Origin: Massospora cicadina
Taxonomy: Eukaryota; Entomophthoromycota; Entomophthoromycetes; Entomophthorales; Entomophthoraceae
Direction: 5' to 3'
Assembly: GCA_022478985.1 (NCBI GenBank)
Contig: JAKSZP010013585.1
Span: 1 to 64,000 of the forward strand
Length of the DNA: 64,000 nt
Shown: in pieces, positions 46,051-58,014 of the stretch
Numbering within the stretch: position 1 is the first letter of the stretch
Layout of the letters: every line of letters begins with the position of its first letter
The notes under the pieces: generated by a model
What the model was told of the DNA's origin: nothing
The model's input: only the letters and a program-made list of their open reading frames with translations
Databases searched by the model: none
Translations under genes and position numbers: made by a program

Positions 46051-46565
46051 ATAAGGCATAGTTCCCACTCATAATCAAGTATTATCAAGTCAAGTATCAA
46101 ACGATCTCATTTGCACCTGGGGCCTTCTACAGAGATGGATTAGAGGTCTAAACAAGAATCCTCGCGTGCATAGGAACCCTCTGTAAACACCTTTCCAGAT
46201 TGGTACCCCAGACCCCTATGCCTCACAAAGGGCTCCTCTGATTAATGCAGTAGTGAAGCCATCAACAATGGAGAACAATGATGAACTCAACTGATAAGTC
46301 AACTTGAAATGTTTTGGAAAATCCTCATTGAGGGAATCCAAGAATAGTTTCTTGGTGATACATCCTGACACATCTTATAAATTTCAAAACATTTTAATCT
46401 AATTAAGCTATAATTATGCACTTCTCTTTTACAAATGGTTCAACAGATATATTTAGTTACAGCTTTGAGTTCCTTTAAATCTTGGAGTACAGTTTAGAGT
46501 ATTGATAGACCAACAATTATAAATTATAATTACTTTAGATATGATAACTAATGAATACTACATAA
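46051..46565. other. Region between Gypsy-0 end and LINE D
   Basis: No gene is recognised. By comparison with Gypsy-3, where the LTR begins about 15 codons after the homologous motif, the Gypsy-0 3' LTR could start near 46040. I cannot prove this because its partner LTR is not in the window. Confidence 0.35.
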
Positions 46566-46712
46566 AGTTTTATTGTTTTTTTAAATTTATTGTGGGGAAG
46601 GCCGACCATGGGATGGACACTTCCGAATATGACTCAGACGAGACAAAACATAGTACCAGGTGAGGCACCCCAGAGAAGCGATGCTATCTCTTGTTGCCAG
46701 CGGCAACGCCAC

Positions 46713-49700
46713 TTATGAGGAGGGGGAGGGAACGTGTAAAGGGGCCGTAGCCACTATTGAGCACGTGTGGAGGAAGGGGTCTGATTTGATGAACCAGACT
46801 GGGAACCAGGAGGAGACCAGCTGTTGGCGACGCGGTAAAAGATATCCAAACATCCACGCTTGAAAGTGGTCCACCAAATGAGACTGGAATCTGTGGACAG
46901 CTTCAGGGAAGGTGAGGATAGATCCAGCGATGGCATCCAAGACAATCGTGTGGATAGTCCACATGGCGATTGCAACCACCAGAGCACGGAGGGAGGGTGG
47001 GAGGGGAAGGCCATTAATGAAGCAAACATATCTCTTGACAGACTGAAGGGATGCGTTTGATCCTGGCCTAGCAGACGTTGGTCTTCGCGCCATATCACTT
47101 TAGAGGTGGGGCACTTCTCCAGGCGGTGGAACAGCGTTCCATACTGGCCACACACGACACAGGATGAGTGTAAAGCGTTAGAGCGCTCAGCTGTATGATA
47201 CACCTGCCTCGGGCAGCGCCACACATGGGAGTGGACTTGAGGCTGCAACAGAGGATGGTGTGCATATTTTCAGATAGTCTTTTGGGTCTCAGTGGAATAA
47301 GGGATGTCCATCATGTCCAGGTAGTTTACCCTGGATAGGACTTGGGGTCGAATGGGGATCACGCCATCATGGATGGGTAGCCCCTGTACCTCTTGTGTGA
47401 ACTGAGGAGAGGGGCGGCCTCTTCAGGTTGTATGTCCGCTAATACTAATTCTCCACTCTGCGCTTTGCATGGAGAGTAGGATTCGTTTGTAGTAGGTTTT
47501 AGTCCCGTGAGGATCTGTGGCCGATGTGTGTGATGCGAGTTATTTCGTCAGGGAGTGGGGGTTTGATGGATTATTGAGGCCCAAGGCTTGGGAGAAGTTG
47601 GAGTGGGCCGCGCGGGACCAGTGTTGGGATGGGAGTGTAGGAGCAGTGACGGCCGCGATCCAGGTGCCCAGGATCTTGGCGGCATGGGCTTTGAAGTCAA
47701 GCAGGCCCATGCCACCATGATGATGAGGGCCAAACATGACCTCTAGCCGTACTGGTGGAGGGTGGCGTGACCAAAGCCATCCTTATAGCAAAGCATACAG
47801 GGATTTGAAGAATCTTGGGGAGAAGGGGATGGCGTGGGCTCCGAACCAGACTTTGGATAGGAGCATAGAGTTGGCAAGAACAACCCTGCCAGTGAGGGTA
47901 GTAGGGTGGGCTCTGAGAGAGGTGATTCGCTTCGTCACGTTGTCCAGTATACAGTACTCCATTACTGCTGACGCGTATCCGCCTGCCTCCATCCACACGC
48001 CCAGATGGCTTACCAGTCCTATGGTAGGACGTGGCACAAAGGGGAGCACCAGTGGAGCGGTGTGTGTTGAGTTAGTAAGGCGTGGATGTGGGCGAGCAGA
48101 TGGGCTGGGTTGGGAACTACTTGCTGGGGCCCAGCTTTTCTGAAATGACTAAGGAGGATGATTTCAGTTTTGGAGGCTTTCAGTGCCACGTTACTTACCC
48201 GGGAATATTCCTGGATGAGGGTTTCAAGCGTGAATGCATCTTTGTTATTAGACACCTCCACTACACAATCATCTGCAAATGCCATCATCTTGACTGGGGT
48301 TTGGCCTGGCACATGGACCCCAGTGAGGTGGGCATTCACATTTCGCAGTAGTGGGTCAAGGCTGAAGTTGTATAAGAGTGGGCTGAGGGGGTCCCCTTGT
48401 CGCAGGCCCCTTTGAGGGCAGACTACTTCTGTTAGGAAGCCTGGTCCACGCACTGCCATTGGTGCAGATTCTGTGAGCAGCATCACCCAGTTAATGAAGT
48501 GGGGGGTTAGGCGGAATTGATGGAAGCAGGCCCTAAGGTATTCCCAGTTTACTCTATCATAGGCCTTTTGTTGGTCCAAGAATACAAGTGCCCCAGAGGC
48601 TGTGGACTGACACACATTAGCCACTGAGTGCATGTTATCCTAAATCGACCTTCTGGGGATGAAACCAAATTGTTCTGGGGAGATGGTGGCAGATGCTACA
48701 GTCCCTAAACGGTTAGCCATGATTTTGGTTAAAATTTTTGGTGTCTGTGTTTGTTAGAGAAATGGGGCGCCAGTTGGCTAAGTCAAGCCTATCCCCTTTC
48801 TTGAAGAGTGTGACAGTAAAGGCCTCATGTCCTCCTGGTAGGAGGCGCATTTCCAACGGGCTTTGGTTGAGTGAGGCTAGCAGCAATGGGGATATATATT
48901 TAAAATATTTTTTGTAGAACTCATATGGAATGCCATCTGGGCCTGGGCATTTTTGGTTTGGCGCACCGCGAATGGCTATCCATAATTCGTTCGGAGTAAT
49001 TAAATTCATTATTTCCGGTATCAGAAAATGGTGCAGATATGAGCTTGGTCGAGAAATTCCGCCATTTCAGCCAGCTGAATTGGTTCAGCTCGGTATAACT
49101 TGGAGTAATATCTTTGCGTTTTGATTGCCACTTCAGCCAGTGTGTCCACAATGGAATTATCCGATCTTCACACCTGTGTGCAGGCCATGCTTTGGCATGG
49201 TTCAAAAAATTTTTTTGAAGAAGTATGCGGTGTACTTGTCACCTTTAGTGATGCGTGTGGCCCCGTATTGGACATAAACCCGATGTTTGTGTTATCTTTT
49301 GAGTGCGTTGAGGTGGGCGGCTGCCTCCGCCCACTTCTGGCCCCATGCAGGGCTATATCCTGTGGCTGGAATGTTGGACTCCAAGTGGGCCAATTCCGCA
49401 ATGCACATGATATAACCGCCGATGTGGCTCATGAGCGCCTGAAGGAGAGATGGTGATAGTGGCGGATGGTGTCTTCTTTTGAAGTTGCCCATGTGGAAAT
49501 GGGGTCCGCACAAAATGGTGCAACAAATGATTTCGCCAAAGTTGCCTCTTCCACCCACATGGAAAATCCTGGTGACGTGAGCTCGGGGGCGGATTTTGCA
49601 CCAATGTGGGGCCTTTGCAACTGTGATGGGTAAGTGGTATGTTATCAAGACCAGTCAGTGGTCAGAGAATTCCATTTTCTAATTTTTGAAGTGGGAGATG

Positions 49701-50336
49701 TGGGGTTGGAATTTCGCCGGCGCTAGAATAAGGTTGATTTGGGTCATGGACCTTAATTGGCTGTTATGGACATGGGGATGCATCATATTTTCGAGCAGTG
49801 GGGCATGTCGCAGCAGCGCATCCCTTAGCCCAAGGGTGGCTTTTAGAACGCATAGTTCTATGCGACCCTGTGGGGCATGGGGTGAGGGTGGCCACCGGTC
49901 CGTTGATGAGGTTAGCCAACAGTTCATGTCGCCAACTAGGAAAGAATCTGGGGTTAGCAGGAGGGATTTGACCGATGAGAAAATTTCCGACGCTCATGTG
50001 CACTGTTTGGGGTGTAAATGTTGACAATTGTGTGTACAACATCAGCCCATGAGAAGGTGACAATGAGCACTCGGCCATTTAGGAATGTTTCTGAAGATGT
50101 AAATTTGAAAAAATTGTTTTTCCAAATTAGCACCCCACAGTGCTTCAACCAAAAGGATAGGGATGGTAGGAGCATTGTTTTCCAAGCTTCCTCGGAACCT
50201 CATGGACAGTGGGACTCCTGGATGGCCAGGATATCCACGGGTAAATTGTTTTGTAAAAAACTCAGTTTCCTAGCCCGGGATGATGAGCCTTGAGTCTGGC
50301 GATAGTCAGCATCCCTAGAGTGAAGGTTTCCCCCAT
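46713..50336 (-). pseudogene. LINE D ORF2: endonuclease, RT and zf-RVT-like region
   Basis: It begins MGETFTLGMLTIARLKA at ATG 50336-50334. Endonuclease: LIVTFSWADVVHTIVNIYTPN (about 50060), MNCWLTSSTDRWP (about 49925). RT: PGPDGIPYEFYKKYF and LANWRPISLTNTDTK (49009-48713), then an extra T near 48737 shifts the frame and a stop (RSI*DN, in place of Trp) precedes 48633. After it come FLDQQKAYDRV, QRGLRQGDPLSPLLYNFSLDPLL and FADDCVVEVSNN (about 48280). Downstream: CVVCGQYGTLFHRLEKC (about 47160), MWTIHTIVLDAI and HTCSIVATAPLHVPSPSS at TAA 46713. No RNase H domain. Confidence 0.87.
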
Positions 50337-50351
50337 CGCACCTTAGGTGCG
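50337..50351. promoter_or_regulatory. LINE D ORF1/ORF2 junction palindrome
   Basis: CGCACCTTAGGTGCG, perfect 7-bp arms. On the minus strand TAA (50345-50343) ends ORF1, six bases follow, then ATG (50336-50334) starts ORF2. Both frames at the junction are intact in this copy. Confidence 0.7.
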
Positions 50352-51753
50352 AGGGGGCGGGCCCCTAGGCCCACCAGCCTCTTCCAGGTCCCCACAGGCT
50401 TTCACAGCAGCATGGGTATTAGCAGCAACACTATCAGGGTTTTTGTTAATTTTTGCAGAAAGAGTCGCATTGGCTTTGGCCTTTGCTTTTTGTTTTCCTG
50501 ACATTGGACGAATTTTTGTGGTGCGGATAAGTTCAGTGCACTGTCGAGTGGGGCAAAAAAATTTTTTTGGTTGGGATAGGTCCCAAGTCAGCTTCAATCG
50601 GGGCTTGGGTGCAGCGATTGGGTGAGATTGAATCTCCCATCAGATCCTCAGATTGAGTGGCCCATTTGGCATGGGCCTCCCAATTTGATTGGGTGATAGA
50701 TTCCCAAGTTGCTTCTGCCATGAAGGTCTCCATGTCCTCCTGGCGTTGTGAGTGTGGGATGGTGGTGTTGGCCTTGGCCGTTTCCTTGGCCGCAGCCCTA
50801 TGGGCCTGCTTGGCCTTCTTCCACTCCTGCGGGGAGATGGGCTTTACCAATAGGTAGCAGCCTTGTGCTCCCCATGGGAAAGCCTCCTTGGTGCTTGCGG
50901 TTGGTTCATAGTGCGCCTCTCCGCTGGTCATGGCCACTGAGGGGTGCTCTTGGAATATGATGCCCTCTTTGATGGGGCACGTGTGCGCCTTATGGCCAAA
51001 CACATCACAGTGGGTGCAAATGGGGGCGCGCTGTCCACGGTTACCCGGAATGGGTGGGTGGTATGCCCTGCGATGTCAATAAAGGTGGAGTGCAGGATCT
51101 GGGTTAGGTCCTTTGCGATCTCCTCAGTTGGGGTCAGAACTGTGATGGCTTTGCCGGTGCACAGGTGTGGCATCAGCATGAAATGTTGCATTTCGAAAGA
51201 TTGTATTTTGCCATATATGGCGAGACCATCTTTCAGGTGTTGCTCCAAAATGTCACATTTTACCGTAGTAGGCAAAAAGTCAAACGTGAGGAAAATTTGG
51301 TTTGATTTTGTCCATCTGGTGCATTTAGTTTTGATGACCTGTTGCCCTTCAGGGAGGTCGACCACTATGCACACTACTGCATCCTCATCTGCTGCTTTTG
51401 CTTTCATAACCTAGGTCCAGCCAACCACGCGACATGGAGTGAGGTGCAACGTACACCGCGGTCAGGAAAATTTTGGGTACATCTTCACAAAATTTTTCCC
51501 ATAGGGCCGTTTTTTGGATGTCCAGATACACATGGACTCCAAATTCCACTGACAAAAGTGGCTGGGAGTGTGGCGTGTTAATGTACTGGTTGCATCATGC
51601 TTGCTACACGAGTATCTCTAGGGAAATTGTGACCGCCAGTTTTTTTAGATTTTTTTCTATAGCGCCAGATTCTCTGGGGCATTTTCAAACGTTAGAGGCC
51701 GCGGGCCTTCCGCCTGCTCCTCTTGCCTTGCTTGCCCAACTGCTCCCAGACAT
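50343..51753 (-). pseudogene. LINE D ORF1: gag-like protein with CCHC knuckle
   Basis: ATG 51753 gives MSGSSWASKARGAGGRPAAS, the inferred family start; the same frame soon meets TGA in place of the Arg seen in A (NVRK). Core motifs are LPEGQQVIKTKCTRWTKSNQ and LMPHLCTGKAITVLTP. One G is missing in the run before the knuckle (GGGGGCGCG), so CTHC and GHKAHTCP lie in different frames. The C-terminal frame 51003-50533 reads PIKEGIIFQEHPSVAM to DLGPIPTKKIF, and the last (50597-50343) ends DLEEAGGPRGPPPRT, TAA. Confidence 0.84.
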
Positions 51754-51813
51754 GGGCGCAGACTAATCCCCTCTATGAGATTATCAAACTAGATTTAGTC
51801 TTGAATTGAATAA

Positions 51814-51833
51814 GTTGCAAAAGTGTTTGCAAC
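51814..51833 (-). promoter_or_regulatory. LINE D 5' UTR hairpin
   Basis: GTTGCAA-AAGTGT-TTGCAAC. The base following the second arm differs (CAAT for CGAG). Confidence 0.5.
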
Positions 51834-51866
51834 AATAAAGAAAAGTTTTTCAGTTTTATTGTTTTT

Positions 51867-52623
51867 AACCTCATATGTTTGAAAGGGAATGAAGTAAGAC
51901 AATAATCAGTAAGATTATATATCTCAACTTTATAAAACAAAGTGTTCCTAAAATAGTCAGTTAATTTTAGCTAACTTATTAATCTCTACAAATTACATAT
52001 ATGTAATAAAATCTGCATATATGATCATTTAATATGATGTCTTTATACCATCTAGTACTAAAAAATATGATGTCTTTATAACTATATAATTCTAATGCAA
52101 TTATAACAGAATAAAAATATGCTTCTTAATATTGCATAAAGCTTAATTAAAATGTCTAGAAGATCTAGAGCTTAGTGATCTTTTTAAAGATGAAAGAATT
52201 ATATTGTAAATTTCTCTAATTGGATTAAAATCAACAAAAAACGAATAATACTCTAAAACGTTTTTATGTGACTCGTTTTACAATTTTAAGCTGAGCTTCC
52301 ACATTATATTTAATAGAATAAAGTACAAGGTAGATAGTAGCGCTAATTAGTAGTAACTTTAATTTATATAAGTTTGAATTAAGAATATTTAAAAAAAGTT
52401 CAGTAATTATATCTTAACAGGAAATGCATATTGAATTTCATAGTGCTGATAATGCATGTGAATAAATAGTACATAACTATATCTTATGAATTTACATATA
52501 GATATATATCTAGATAGGTCAATGTAGATGAAAAATGCCAAGGAATATGCTATAAGCAATATGTTGACCTTTCTCTTTTTTAATGAGAGTTTATGGAGTG
52601 AAGTTAAAATATGAAAATGAATC
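51867..52623. other. AT-rich spacer between LINE D and LINE E
   Basis: No gene or element is recognised. It includes a 17-bp direct repeat AATATGATGTCTTTATA at 52031-52047 and 52064-52080. Confidence 0.5.
52031..52080. repeat. 17-bp direct repeat
   Basis: AATATGATGTCTTTATA occurs twice, 33 bp apart start to start, in AT-rich DNA. Confidence 0.85.
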
Positions 52624-52831
52624 AATTAAAGCTACTCTTTTTTATTCATTTGAGGATGGCCAACCAGGGGACAGATACATCCAGTATGTAGGGAAGAGGA
52701 AAACGGAAAACAGAAGAGGGAAGAGAGCGCAAAACAATGGAACTCAAAAGATACGACTTAGCACACTAGGGTGTGGCTAGGAGCCACGGGTGGTGGATGA
52801 CTAGACCTTAGGTGGCATGGCAACTCAGGGG

Positions 52832-55800
52832 CTAGTAGGATGTACCGCCTATGAAGACTGTGAGGTTTTCAATGTCATAACGAAGGAACCAGATTGGAAT
52901 CCAGTTGCCCATCTGTTTCTTCCATTTGTGTTGGAGTGATCCAAACAGCCAGTCTTAGAAATGGTCAGCCAAATGGCTGTGGAACCTGACATTGGCTTGG
53001 TTGAAATTGTGGAGGATCCCGTTGAAAGCGTCAAGGGTGGTTTGTGTGAATGGACCATATTGCAATACTCACAATTAGAGCCCTTAGCATCTGGGGGATA
53101 GGCGAGGCCATGTTGAGTGCCAGGATATCGCGGGATAGTCAGAATTCAGCTGTTGGTGATTGTTGAAACAAGTGCATCACGTTGGCCCAGATATGTGTGG
53201 ACGGTGGGCACTCTTCCAGGCGGTGTGCTAGTGTATTAGGTCCGCCGCAGATGGCGCATGTCTTTAACATTGAGAAGGTGCGGTCAGCTGTTCTAAATGT
53301 ACGGCGCATGTAGCTCACACTGTGGAGCACACTTGTGGGGATAAGAGGGGCAGGTGACGAGGTCCCACACCTTCTTTTGGGTGCGCAAGTCATATGGGAT
53401 GTCTTGGTAGTCTAGGTAGTCAATCTGGTATAGAAGAAAGGATGGTAGTGGGGCAGGCGCGTTAGTCACCATTTGTCCCCTGTGGAGTTGCACGTAGCCA
53501 GTTCAAGGGTGAATGTCTTCAGATTGCTGTGCATAGGAGAAGCTCCAATCCCCTTGTCTTAGGTTGTAAAGGATGCGTTTGAAATATTGGTTGGTGTTGT
53601 GTGGTCCAGTGGCGGTTGGATGTGTTGCAAGGTAAATCATCAGAGTTGTAGGGTTGAAGGGGGACCTCAGATGTAGTGCCCTTGCGAAATTGGTTTGGGC
53701 TGCCTTAGGCCAGTGGATGGATGGTGGGTTGGGTGACGTTGTGAGAGCTACCCATGAGCCGAGGATTTGCGTTGCTCATTCTGTGAAGTTGAGCAGCCCC
53801 ATCCCGCCTTTCTTCCATGGGCCGTACATGGTCTCCAGCCTGAGAGGTGCGCGGTAACCAGACCATAGCCAGTTCTGCAGAAGCTTGTAGACTGCGTTGG
53901 TAAAGTTGGTGGAGAAGGGAACCGCGTGGGCAGCAAACCATAACTTTAACAAGATCAGGAGATGGCTAACAAAACTTTTCCGGTTAAACTAGCTTTATCT
54001 CCTCCGCATACATGTCATTCTTTTAGTGATGTTGTCCAAAATGCTGGTTTCGATGGTGTCAAGTGCATATCCACCAGTTTCAAGCCATTTGCTCAGATGA
54101 TGGACTGGGTTGGTGGCGGGGTGGTGTGCAAAGGGTAAACACAGTGGTTTTACTGGTTTGAATCATTGTTGTGTGGTTGGTTGGTTTGTGTGGTGGTGGG
54201 AGGGTGAGGCCCAGTTCAAACTGGATTTTCCCATAACAATTACCTCTATCTTCTGTTTGTTCAGCATGGCGTTAATCATTGATTCATACTGGTGAATAAT
54301 GCGCTCAAACGCCCTGGCATCCCTATTGCATGAGACTCCAACAACGCAGTCGTCAGTAAAGGCGAGCATTTTGGTTTGTAGTTGGCCTTCCAACCTGATT
54401 CCAGTGAGCTTTGAGTTTACAATGCGGAGGAGAGGGTCAAGGGTAAAATTTTATAAAAAGGGGGCTAAGCGGGTCACCTTGTTTGAGGCCCCTTTGGGGG
54501 GTGATGGTGCTGGTTATGAAACCTGGGCCTCTGATTGCAAACCTGGCTGGGCGCGTTAGGAGGAGCGCCTAGTTTATAAAACGGGGTGGTAAGATGAAAG
54601 CTTTTAGACACTGTTCTAGGAAATCTCAATGCACTCAATCATATGCTTTCTTTTGGTCCAGGAAAGCAAGGGCGCCTGTGGGGTTAGCTTGGCAGATGTT
54701 GGCAATTGTGTGGATATTATCCCAAATTGAGCGATCTGGGATGAAGCCAAACTGATGGGATGAGGGCTGTCTGAGCAATGCAACCCAGAAGCTTAGCTAA
54801 GATTTTAGTTAGTAAATTGGTGTCAGTATTGGTGAGAGCAATTGGACGCCAGTTGTTTAGGTCTGCCTGGTCTCCTTTTTTGAAGAGTGTGGCCACATAT
54901 GCATCTTGGCCGCCAGGTAGAAGGGTTATGTCCTCCAGGCACTTGTTCATAGTTACCAGTTGTATTGGTTCGATATAGTCAAAATATTTTTGAAAATTCA
55001 TATGGTAGGCCATCAGGCCCAGGGAACTTGTTGCGCGGAGTTGATCTTATTACCTCCCATAGTTCATCTTTAGTGATTGGTGCGACAAGGTCTGGTTGAT
55101 CAGCTATATTGTCAATATTAGCAGATGATAAAAATTTTCCAATTTCTCTAGGTGATGCGAAATCCACCGTGTACAGGTCAGTGTAAAATCAGTGTAATTC
55201 AGCCAATATTTCAGATGGTGTGGACGCCAGTGTGTCATCTTCTCGGTGGACCTGTGTGCAAGTCGCCAAAGTTGAAATTGGTTTAAAACGGCGGAAGCTT
55301 GGGCTGTGTGAGTTTTTCCAGATAGGATGTTTTTTGATTTGTAGCATACTTCAGTGTAGTGCTGGTGTTTTCTAAAGAGGGAGTTTACCTGTGTAGATAG
55401 CTGGAACCACAGGCGGCCCCATTGGAAGGTGTATCCCTCGTGAGGTGTGTTGTTTTCTAAGTGCTGAAGCTGTCTGATAGCCTTGTTGATTGTTGCAGAC
55501 ATTGCGGATGTTTTCTAGAGTTCAGGTGGCAGGCTTTCTTGGTTGCTCGAGCCTTGAATATTTCCCACTCAGCAATAAGGTTCCCATTGGGTGGTCATCT
55601 TTCTTGCTGTGTTGTTAGCACCATCTCGATCCGAAGTTTAAGCTCCAGAAGATGGATGGTGCTCAGGTGAAATCTGTGCCAGGTTGGTGGCTTTTGGTAC
55701 TTTTTTGAGGATGATAATGCTATTTAGGCCATCTGGTGGTTGGAGAAAGGGATAATTGTTGTTGTAAGAACTTGTACCTGGTGACGGAAGTCTATAGGGG

Positions 55801-56449
55801 CGAGCATCAGGTCAATCCAGGTCATTAAGAACAGCTGGTTATTGTTGTGGTGGGGCCTCATCATGTTGGCCAGGGGGGCTTGTTTGGGAATGGTGTCGCA
55901 CAGGCCCAACATTGCCTTTGTATGCATAGTTCCATGTGGCCGCGGGGTATAGCCTTAGACTTGGGCCAGCAGTCAGTAATGGTGTTAAGACAGCAGTTGA
56001 AATCTCTCGTGAAAAACGTTGCCTCAGGGAAAGGGATTGAGAGGATACTGGAGAAAAAAATTTGGCAGTCGTTTGGATTTTTGGGGCACTCACACATACC
56101 GCAGCAAAAGTTTCTCCATTCCACTCCAGATCTGCTAGAAGCAGCCGTCCCTCCAGGTGGGAGAATGTGCTTCAGATATTTACTGGAGCATTACAGCTAG
56201 TTTGAATTACACCCCACAGTGGTACATCCAAAAGGATTTGGCTGGAAGGAGCATGGTTGACCATGACTCCTCCTTCCCCGGTGGACAGTGGGGTTCTTGG
56301 ATGGCCAAAATGTTCATGGGGATATTGCGCAGGAAAGCCATTTTTTTGGCCCAGGATGTGGGGGCCTTGGCTCCCGTGATGTTGAGCATCCCTATGGTGA
56401 TTGCAGTAGTCCACACATCAGGAACGCTGGGGCGAGCCACTGATGTCAC
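52832..56449 (-). pseudogene. LINE E ORF2: endonuclease, RT and zf-RVT-like region
   Basis: The start region reads TAITIGMLNITGAKAPTSWAKK (56449-56330), followed by LAIQEPHCPPG. The endonuclease metal-site motif is TRDFNCCLNT (about 56030; family GDMNCW). An IPFSNHQM motif near 55735 replaces FSDHQLVS, with Asp changed to Asn. RT: FPGPDGLPYEF (about 55010), DLNNWRPIALTNTDTNLLTKIL (about 54830), and the catalytic box FTDDCVVGVSCN (about 54350), where FADD has Ala changed to Thr but both Asp remain. The zinc motif CAICGGPNTLAHRLEEC (about 53270-53210) is intact. The C-terminus ends near LTVFIGGTSY at TAG 52832. Numerous stops and frameshifts. Confidence 0.82.
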
Positions 56450-57915
56450 CCAGTTCCCTATTGTGGGTCATACTGCAAGTATGGGGCCAATTAGCCAGAT
56501 TGGTTCCAGTGTGTTGGTCGGCAGTCTTAGTACTGGTTTTGTTTGGTTTCATCTGGCTCAAATTACTCCGTGGGGTTTGGGTCTGGCATGGTTTGGATTG
56601 TGCACCATCAGCAAAAAATTTTCTGCTGCTTGCCTGTGGGTTTAATGGGTAGAAACTAGGTGTTGAGGTGATTGGGTTTTGTGCATGTTTGTTGTCACAT
56701 TGTGATTGGCTGAAATGGTCTTCCATATCATGCGCATGAACCATATTATCGCTGATCACACGTGATTGTTTGGGAGGATCCACAGTGGTGTATGGTGGAT
56801 TTGCTCCAGCTTGGTTGGAGGTGTTTGACTGGTTGTGTCCAAAAAATTCATCATTTTGGTTGCGTTGGGTTATATATGGAGGATCTGATTGGTTGTTCTG
56901 TTGCGCTGCCATGGCATCCACCTAAATCTGTTCTGGGGAAATTGTGGTGCAAGCTTGGGTCTCAGCAGAACTCGTGGCCTGCTTGTGGGCAGTCTTTGCA
57001 TGATGATGATCCTTGCACAAAATGAGCTCGACCAAAGCAACGTTGGCTCTTTTGCCCCAATAGAAGGCGAAAATGGAGTCCTTAATTTTGCTGAAAGTTG
57101 GGCTTATTTTGTCCATATTGTCCTTACAAAATTCTGATGCTTCAATCATGCACTTGATGGGGCACGCGTGGTCTTTGTGGCCTATAGCTGAGCAGAATTT
57201 TCAGATAGGTGGTGTGTGTTCCAGTGTGATGCAGAAGGGGCAAGATACACCGCCATCAGGGAGGCTGATGGTTGCCATGCATGGAATGAGGGTGATATCC
57301 TCTACCACATCCTGATTAGGTTCTATAATGGCTATTGCCTTCTCTGTGCACAGGTGGGGCAGGAGGGGAATTTTTATAAAATATAAACTGTTTGATTTCG
57401 CTGTAACTTTCGAGGCCCCTTGGAGCTCATCCACGAGGATATCATGGTGCACGGTGCTCAGAAGTCAGTCAAATATGATGAATAGGTCATTTGCCTCATT
57501 CCATCATATGCGCACCATGCAGATGGTGCAGTCTTCATTGTTATATTTTATGGAGAATATGATTTTCGCTGCTTCCGCTGCTTCCTCTGTGGACATGAAT
57601 CTGACATCCACCCATCCTCTATGTAAATTTTATAATTTACCAAGACAGTGTTCAGGAAAGTCACAGAGAAGGCCTCCCCCATTTTTTCCCACAATTTGAG
57701 GGAATTATCACTGACCAAAATTCTAAGGCTGTGCTTAAGGGAGGACAGGGTTGGGAGTGTTCTATTTTGGTATATGCGCCCATTTTTTGCAGAAATTGCA
57801 AAACTCTGGCTGTGGTGCTGTGCTCACCCTTTTTGGTGGGAGGGTGTGTCAACATTCAGCTGGGGCATTTTTCCCCAGTGGGTTGGGAGGGCTTTGGGCC
57901 TTTTGCGCTGGCCAT
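56418..57915 (-). pseudogene. LINE E ORF1: gag-like protein
   Basis: Starts MASAKGPKPSQPTGEKCPS at 57915 and ends SGSPQRS, TGA at 56418, overlapping the ORF2 frame by about 30 nt. Core: LPHLCTEKAIAIIEPNQDVVEDI (57452-57201). The knuckle reads stop-KFCSAIGHKDHACP: the first Cys codon has become TGA, the other three ligands remain. A long C-terminal frame (56921-56418) is Asn/Gln/Ser/Thr-rich, with many polar residues, unlike the Lys/Ala-rich tail of A-D. Confidence 0.78.
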
Positions 57916-58014
57916 TTTTTCCCAACCAGTGTTGTTGCAGACAAATTTGCTATATTTCCTGGTTGATTGTCAATCTTGGAGAAATTGCATAGAATCGTGT
58001 CAATAAAAGTGATA

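Larger units (their letters stand above)
46581..51851 (-). mobile_element. LINE D, Tad1-like non-LTR retrotransposon
   Basis: 5271-bp full-length copy with a perfect 15-bp TSD AGTTTTATTGTTTTT (46566-46580 and 51852-51866). ORF1 50343-51753, ORF2 46713-50336, 5' UTR 51754-51851. ORF2 spans exactly 1208 codons. Its ORF1 keeps the stop and its ORF2 the start, so it gives the cleanest view of the junction. Confidence 0.94.

Noticed and set aside
52031..52080. Two direct repeats considered as a CRISPR-like or iteron array
   Set aside because: Only two units, AT-rich, in a eukaryotic repeat landscape.
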